64,000 nucleotides of DNA from an uncultured Lachnospiraceae bacterium (GTDB lineage Bacteria > Bacillota > Clostridia > Lachnospirales > Lachnospiraceae), in NCBI GenBank assembly GCA_902779305.1, contig CACZBD010000006.1, positions 62,001 to 126,000 of the forward strand, written 5' to 3'. The notes beneath the pieces are model-generated. The model saw nothing but the letters and a program-made list of their open reading frames with translations, was not told the DNA's origin and did not search any database. A program made the position numbers and the translations under genes. Below, one piece after another: positions 59,275-64,000 of the stretch (position 1 is the stretch's first letter; each line of letters begins with the position of its first letter).

Positions 59275-60336
59275 ATGAAGTCATTAAAGAACAACAAAAA
59301 TCTTTATAATAATCTGATCACCATCGGGATCGTCGTCGTTGGCTATATCCTTGTCACGATCCTTTCGGCCGCAGGCGTTTTGAGCAACCTCCTGCAGGGT
59401 CTGCTCGTACCGCTCTGCGCCTACATCATTCTGGCCGTTTCCCTGAACCTGACCGTCGGGATCCTCGGCGAACTGAGCCTCGGTCATGCCGGGTTTATGT
59501 GTGTCGGCGCATTTACTTCCGCATTTTTCTCCAAATGCACGCAGAACACCATCACCTTTGCTCCGCTGCGCTTTCTGATCGCCCTTCTGATCGGCGCGGC
59601 CTGCGCAGGCGTCATCGGTTTCCTGATCGGCATGCCGGTACTCCGCTTAAAAGGCGACTATCTTGCCATCGTAACGCTTGCGTTCGGGGAGATCATCAAA
59701 AACATCGTCAATGTTCTGTTCATCGGAAAAGATGCAAAAGGCTTTCATTTTTCGATGAAGGATTCTCTTTCTTTAAACCTTGAAGAAGGCGGTGACGTGA
59801 TCATCAACGGTGCACAGGGGATCACCGGAACTCCGAAAGATTCCAATTTTACCGTCGGCGTGATCCTGATCATCCTGACACTTCTGATCGTGCTGAACCT
59901 GATCCATTCCAGAGACGGGCGTGCGATCATGTCCATCCGCGACAATCTGATCGCGGCGGAATCCGTCGGGATCCATATCACGAAATATAAACTGATGGCA
60001 TTCACGATCTCTGCCGCTTTAGCCGGAACCGCAGGTGTGCTCTACTCTCACAACCTAAACTCCCTGATGGCAACGCCCAAGAACTTCGGATACAACATGT
60101 CCATCATGATCCTCGTATTCGTTGTGCTCGGCGGCATCGGTAATATCAGAGGTTCCGTCATCGCAGCCGTAGTCTTAACGCTTCTTCCGGAACTCTTAAG
60201 AGGCTTAAATGATTACCGGATGCTGATCTATTCTATCGTTTTGATCGTTATGATGCTGTACAACTGGGCGCCTAACATGATCGCCTTTCGTAAGAAACTT
60301 GCAAACCGTTTTTCCCGGAAAAAGGAGGTCGCATAA
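59275..60336 (+). CDS. livM: branched-chain amino-acid ABC permease LivM type
   Basis: The 353-residue protein has about eight to ten membrane helices with LivM landmarks (LGELSLGHAGFMCVGAF, RLKGDYLAIVTLAFGEI, GGIGNIRGSVIAA). The ATG at 59275 follows GGAGGTGCGC; a GTG at 59269 lies within that site. Ends directly before livG (TAA then ATG). Confidence 0.93.
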   Translation: MKSLKNNKNLYNNLITIGIVVVGYILVTILSAAGVLSNLLQGLLVPLCAYIILAVSLNLTVGILGELSLGHAGFMCVGAFTSAFFSKCTQNTITFAPLRFLIALLIGAACAGVIGFLIGMPVLRLKGDYLAIVTLAFGEIIKNIVNVLFIGKDAKGFHFSMKDSLSLNLEEGGDVIINGAQGITGTPKDSNFTVGVILIILTLLIVLNLIHSRDGRAIMSIRDNLIAAESVGIHITKYKLMAFTISAALAGTAGVLYSHNLNSLMATPKNFGYNMSIMILVFVVLGGIGNIRGSVIAAVVLTLLPELLRGLNDYRMLIYSIVLIVMMLYNWAPNMIAFRKKLANRFSRKKEVA

Positions 60337-61095
60337 ATGGCTTTACTGGATGTGGAAAATTTAAGTATCTCCTTTGGCGGTCTGCGTGCCGTTGACAGTT
60401 TCAGTGTGTCCATCGAAAAAGGACAGTTATATGGTTTGATCGGCCCTAACGGTGCCGGAAAAACAACCGTATTCAACCTGCTGACCGGTGTCTATGCCCC
60501 CGATGAAGGCTTCATCCGCTTAAACGGCAAAGACATCACCAGGCTGAAAACCATCGAGATCAATAAAGAAGGCATCGCCCGTACTTTTCAGAACATCCGT
60601 CTGTTCAAGGAACTGAGCGTGCTTGACAATGTCAAAGTCGGTCTGCATAACCGCTACAAATATTCAACGATCGAAGGTCTGCTCCGTCTTCCCCACTACT
60701 TCAGTGTGGAGAAACAGATGAACGAACGCGCCATGGAACTGCTGAAAGTCTTTGATCTGGATCAGCAGGCCGATTATCTTGCTTCCAACCTTCCTTACGG
60801 AAAACAGCGGAAACTGGAGATCGCCAGAGCCCTTGCCACAGATCCTATCCTGCTGCTTCTTGACGAGCCGGCAGCCGGCATGAACCCGAATGAGACCAAG
60901 GAACTGATGGAAACGATCCGTTTCGTCCGTGATCATTTTGATATGACGATCCTGCTGATCGAGCATGATATGAAGCTTGTCTCGGGAATCTGCGAAGAGC
61001 TGACGGTCTTAAACTTCGGAAAGATCTTAACGCAGGGCAAAACGAGCGATGTATTAAACGATCCGGAAGTAATCACTGCATATTTAGGAGAATAA
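60337..61095 (+). CDS. livG: branched-chain amino-acid ABC ATPase LivG type
   Basis: The 252-residue ATPase has Walker A GPNGAGKTT, the long LivG insertion (VGLHNRYKYST), a signature region with NLPYGKQRKLEIARALA in place of LSGGQ, as usual for LivG, and Walker B ILLLLDEPAAGMNPNE. AAAGGAGG precedes the start. Confidence 0.94.
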   Translation: MALLDVENLSISFGGLRAVDSFSVSIEKGQLYGLIGPNGAGKTTVFNLLTGVYAPDEGFIRLNGKDITRLKTIEINKEGIARTFQNIRLFKELSVLDNVKVGLHNRYKYSTIEGLLRLPHYFSVEKQMNERAMELLKVFDLDQQADYLASNLPYGKQRKLEIARALATDPILLLLDEPAAGMNPNETKELMETIRFVRDHFDMTILLIEHDMKLVSGICEELTVLNFGKILTQGKTSDVLNDPEVITAYLGE

Positions 61096-61098
61096 ATC

Positions 61099-61809
61099 AT
61101 GTCATTGTTGGAAATTCATGATCTGGAAGTATATTACGGCGTGATCAAGGCGATCAAAGGTGTGTCCTTTCACGTAGACGAAGGGGAAGTCATTGCGCTG
61201 ATCGGCGCAAACGGTGCCGGAAAGACCACGATCCTGCACACGATCACGGGACTGCTCTCCGCGGAGAACGGAAATGTGATGTTTAATGATGTAAACATCT
61301 CGAAGATCCCTGCCCATAAGATCGTGTCCATGGGCATGGCGCATGTGCCGGAGGGACGCCGGGTGTTTGCAAACTTAAGTGTGCTGCAGAACCTTAGGAT
61401 GGGCGCCTATACGAGAAAAGACAAAGCCGGGATCGAAGCATCCTTAGAAAACGTCTACATGCGCTTCCCGCGTCTGAAAGAGCGCCAGAACCAGCTGGCG
61501 GGAACCCTTTCCGGCGGCGAACAGCAGATGCTTGCAATGGGCAGAGCGCTGATGAGTGATCCGAAGATCCTCCTGATGGACGAGCCTTCCATGGGTCTCT
61601 CTCCCATCTATGTCAATGAGATCTTCGACATCATTCAGGAAGTCAGCAAGGCCGGCACCACGGTCCTGCTCGTCGAACAGAATGCGAAAAAAGCGCTTTC
61701 GATCGCAGACAGGGCTTATGTCCTTGAGACCGGCAAGATCGTTCTGGAAGGAAAGGCAGCAGACCTGCTGAACAATGAAGACATCAAGAAGGCTTATCTT
61801 GGGGAATAA
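61099..61809 (+). CDS. livF: branched-chain amino-acid ABC ATPase LivF type
   Basis: The 236-residue ATPase has Walker A GANGAGKTT, signature LSGGEQQMLAMGRALM and Walker B ILLMDEPSMGLSP. It starts three bases after livG. Confidence 0.94.
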   Translation: MSLLEIHDLEVYYGVIKAIKGVSFHVDEGEVIALIGANGAGKTTILHTITGLLSAENGNVMFNDVNISKIPAHKIVSMGMAHVPEGRRVFANLSVLQNLRMGAYTRKDKAGIEASLENVYMRFPRLKERQNQLAGTLSGGEQQMLAMGRALMSDPKILLMDEPSMGLSPIYVNEIFDIIQEVSKAGTTVLLVEQNAKKALSIADRAYVLETGKIVLEGKAADLLNNEDIKKAYLGE

Positions 61810-61839
61810 GTAAAAATCATACAAAAAGGAGTGAACGGT

Positions 61840-62463
61840 ATGGAAAATGTAGTTGTAACGATCAACAGACAATACGGATCAGGCGGCAAGACCATCGGCA
61901 AAATGCTTTCCGAAAAGATGGGCGTCAAGTATTACAATCGTGAGATCGTGAAACTTGCTTCCGAAGAAAGCGGCATCGACGAAGCCATGTTTGCAAAAGT
62001 CGATGAAAAAATGGTCAGTTCCAGTTTCTTCAAGCCCAAAAAAAATGTTTATTCCGGCGAGCTCAAAACGCCCGATTCGTATGATTTTACATCCGATGAC
62101 AATCTGTTTAATTACCAGGCAAAAGTATTAAAGCAGCTTGCCGAGAAGGAATCCTGCGTGATCATCGGAAGATGCGCGAATTTCATCCTCAAAGATTACA
62201 AAAATGTTGTTTCCGTTTTCGTGCATGCGGATCCCGACTTCTGCAGGGAGCAGGCGCTTGCCAGAGTATCGATCCCTGAAAAAGAGATCGACAGATTCAT
62301 CGAAAAGACCGACAAGTTCCGCGCGGAATACTATAAATACCACACGGGCCGTCAATGGTTCGATCTGCGTGGCTATGATCTTTGTTTAGATTCCGGAAAG
62401 CTCGGATTTGAGAAGTGTGTCGATGAGATCCTCGCATACATCCGTGTCCGTTTCGGCGAGTAA
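61840..62463 (+). CDS. cytidylate kinase-like family protein
   Basis: The 207-residue protein matches the cytidylate-kinase-like family: TINRQYGSGGKTIGKMLSEK (P-loop with GSGGKT), YYNREIVKLA, and a second nucleotide-binding region with VIIGRCANFIL. These proteins differ from true Cmk and their substrate is unclear. The ATG at 61840 follows AAGGAGTG. It trails livF by 30 bases and is probably co-transcribed with the importer. Confidence 0.83.
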   Translation: MENVVVTINRQYGSGGKTIGKMLSEKMGVKYYNREIVKLASEESGIDEAMFAKVDEKMVSSSFFKPKKNVYSGELKTPDSYDFTSDDNLFNYQAKVLKQLAEKESCVIIGRCANFILKDYKNVVSVFVHADPDFCREQALARVSIPEKEIDRFIEKTDKFRAEYYKYHTGRQWFDLRGYDLCLDSGKLGFEKCVDEILAYIRVRFGE

Positions 62464-62475
62464 GGATCCTATGGA

Positions 62476-63315
62476 TCAGTCCGGTTTCTCTTCTTCATAT
62501 ATGATCGTATCAAACATGGCGGAGGCTTCGGCGATCTCCGCCATTCCTTTTGGAGCCCAGCAGACACAGAACGGATGAAACAGCATGCGGATCAGTTTAA
62601 AGCCGAAGGTCCTCTTCGCCTCACGAAATTCATAGGCGATAAAATCCGGTCTGGAAATACAGTTGAACAGCAGGTGTGTCATCAGGAAATTGATCAGGGG
62701 GTTGTATCTTTTGTCCTTCATCCTGCAAGACAATTGTCCCCTGATGATCTCGGGATGATTCTTTTTATACCAGCCGACCAGAAACGGACTGAACGATTCC
62801 ACACAAAACCTTCCGGAATAGGTCTTCAGAAGTTCATAGGTCTTCTCGCAAAGTTCGTAGTTCTTAACCCCGTTATCACTCTTGATCTCACAGATCAGGT
62901 CAACACCGTTTAACGTTTTCAAAACATCAGAAAACAACGGGATCTTTTCGTCCGTATCCTTCAGTCTAAGTTTACATAATTCTTCGTATGTCCGGTCCCT
63001 CAGATATCCCTTTACGCCGCACATTCTCTCAAGATCGGCATCATGGAATACCACGAGTTTCTTATCTTTGGTCATCTGCACATCCAGTTCCACCGGGATC
63101 CCGGCTTCGGCCGCCCTTCTGAATGCCCATAGGGAATTTTCCGGGACCTCATGGTTATGAAGTCCCCGGTGCGCATAATTCTTCTTCTCAAAGGCCGATA
63201 CATCTCTTCTTTTGTTCGGTGCTATACAATAGATCACGGCGCCGCACACTGCAGAAAAGGCTGCCACACCGCCCAAGATCCTTTTCATCTGACCTGACAT
63301 CTCTGTTTTTTCCAT
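62476..63315 (-). CDS. glycerophosphodiester phosphodiesterase
   Basis: The 279-residue protein has an N-terminal membrane helix (about 12-30) and a GDPD TIM barrel: AHRGLHNHEVPENSLWAF (catalytic His and Glu region), VELDVQMTKDKKLVVFHDADL and a later CEIKSD. It hydrolyses glycerophosphodiesters to glycerol 3-phosphate and an alcohol. It starts 24 bases after the MFS gene; a GDPD paired with a transporter suggests uptake and use of phospholipid products. Confidence 0.9.
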   Translation of the reverse strand: MEKTEMSGQMKRILGGVAAFSAVCGAVIYCIAPNKRRDVSAFEKKNYAHRGLHNHEVPENSLWAFRRAAEAGIPVELDVQMTKDKKLVVFHDADLERMCGVKGYLRDRTYEELCKLRLKDTDEKIPLFSDVLKTLNGVDLICEIKSDNGVKNYELCEKTYELLKTYSGRFCVESFSPFLVGWYKKNHPEIIRGQLSCRMKDKRYNPLINFLMTHLLFNCISRPDFIAYEFREAKRTFGFKLIRMLFHPFCVCWAPKGMAEIAEASAMFDTIIYEEEKPD

Positions 63316-63339
63316 TTTGTCTTCATCTTCTCTCTTTGA

Positions 63340-64000
63340 TCAATCTTCCACATCAAACATTTCCAGTTTGTCCTTCGGCACGGAGGGCTTGTTGTCCCCG
63401 TGTTTTACCTGCAGCATGGTCAGGAACGAAAGAGCCACAAACAGGGCGCCATACGGGAAAAGCGTCCAATATCCGACGTACTGCAGCAGCGCGCCGGACA
63501 GGATCGGTGTCACGATCTGCGCAGCCATGGAAAAAGTGTAATAATACCCCGTAAATTTCCCGATATCGGACCCTTTACACATCTCAACGACCATCGGCAG
63601 GGAATTAACGTTGATCGCAGCCCACGCAAATCCGATCAGACAGAAGATCACGTACAATACCGGTGAAAAGCCGTGCATCGTAAAGGTCAGCACCATACCC
63701 GCAAGGAAATTGGCGGCAAGTACCACAACGCCGGTCAATATGGTCTTCTTACGGCCGATCTTGGACGCCAGTTCGCCGATGGGGATATAGGATACGATCG
63801 CCGCCGCCGTGGCTATGGTCAGGCAGAGGGATGACGATCCTAAGGACATATCCCACTCCTGCTGTGCATATTTCGTAAAGGAAGTCGTCACGGCATTGTA
63901 TCCCATAAACCAAAGCGCTATGGAGATCAGCACGAAATTCAGGCTTCTCATGACGTCTTTGGGGATATATGTTTCCCCAGTCTCTTCATTGATTTTCTCC
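63340..64000 (-). CDS. MFS transporter, C-terminal part
   Basis: The reading frame is open from the stop at 63340 to the right edge, so the gene starts beyond the window; the ATG at 63951 is internal. The visible 219 residues begin EKINEETGETYIPKDVM, a cytoplasmic loop, then six membrane helices with the MFS loop motif ELASKIGRKKT. The layout fits the second half of a 12-helix MFS carrier, possibly SLC45/sugar-type. Substrate unknown. Confidence 0.82.
   Translation of the reverse strand, partial: EKINEETGETYIPKDVMRSLNFVLISIALWFMGYNAVTTSFTKYAQQEWDMSLGSSSLCLTIATAAAIVSYIPIGELASKIGRKKTILTGVVVLAANFLAGMVLTFTMHGFSPVLYVIFCLIGFAWAAINVNSLPMVVEMCKGSDIGKFTGYYYTFSMAAQIVTPILSGALLQYVGYWTLFPYGALFVALSFLTMLQVKHGDNKPSVPKDKLEMFDVED

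Noticed and set aside
63340-63951. A complete short MFS-like gene starting at ATG 63951
   Set aside because: The frame stays open to the window edge and six helices alone do not make an MFS carrier; it is the C-terminal part of a longer gene.
1-64000. CRISPR arrays, tRNA or rRNA genes, insertion sequences, prophage or integrase genes
   Set aside because: None was seen; intergenic spaces are short and explained by promoters, terminators, the riboswitch or the 119-bp element.

Overview
The window comes from a strictly anaerobic, Gram-positive, spore-lineage Clostridia, most like a Lachnospiraceae genome. The supporting genes are an oxygen-sensitive class III ribonucleotide reductase (nrdD/nrdG), a complete RnfCDGEAB ion-pumping complex, a biotin-dependent Na+-pumping decarboxylase, ispH next to an rpsA-like S1 gene, rpsU, a SleB-like hydrolase and a DUF4317 protein. 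Most genes have AGGAGG-type ribosome binding sites. I saw no rRNA, tRNA, CRISPR array, insertion sequence or prophage. Genes fill the window so tightly that no gene-free stretch exceeds about 250 bases.

Layout. 1-5652 (-): a WYL regulator, nrdD, nrdG, a dUTPase, a DUF512 radical-SAM protein and the first codons of der. 5752-6537 (+): a lone AP2/HNH-like protein. 6570-8538 (-): two cell-wall proteins, a SleB-like hydrolase and a GH25-like protein that lacks its catalytic DxE pair. 8604-14606: apbE (+) convergent with rnfCDGEAB (-). 14718-15227 (+): an unknown protein. 15224-20504 (-): a tight six-gene run, tetR, baiN-like, cmk, ispH, rpsA, cheR. 20608-25961 (-): a sodium-pump decarboxylase operon with two different carboxyltransferases, broken by a 119-bp multi-hairpin element. 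26120-28433 (-): metallophosphoesterase, scpA, scpB. 28589-28765 (-): rpsU.

28871-43273 is a carbohydrate-utilisation locus for a uronic-acid polysaccharide. An ABC importer (solute-binding lipoprotein and two permeases), a discoidin-like protein, a GH88 unsaturated glucuronyl hydrolase, a DUF2264 protein, KduI and KduD lie on the minus strand. A YesM/YesN-type kinase and AraC regulator plus a cytoplasmic heparinase II/III-family lyase diverge on the plus strand. Together they can import oligosaccharides, split them by beta-elimination, remove the 4,5-unsaturated uronate and convert it to 2-keto-3-deoxygluconate.

43262-54543 (-): alaS, asnA, a hybrid histidine kinase, a heterodimeric ABC exporter, thiamine pyrophosphokinase and a ThiT-like thiamine transporter under a TPP riboswitch. 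54751-55095 (-): an orphan HPt protein that could serve the hybrid kinase. 55343-56954 (+): DUF805 and DUF4317 proteins. 57070-62463 (+): a branched-chain amino-acid type ABC importer (livJHMGF) with a trailing cytidylate-kinase-like gene. 62476-64000 (-): a glycerophosphodiesterase and the C-terminal part of an MFS transporter that runs off the window.

The main surprises are: several single-gene promoters whose -10 box sits exactly six bases before an ATG with no Shine-Dalgarno (predicted leaderless mRNAs); the 119-bp structured element inside the decarboxylase operon; the degenerate AP2-HNH-AP2 protein; and the catalytically dead-looking GH25 protein.
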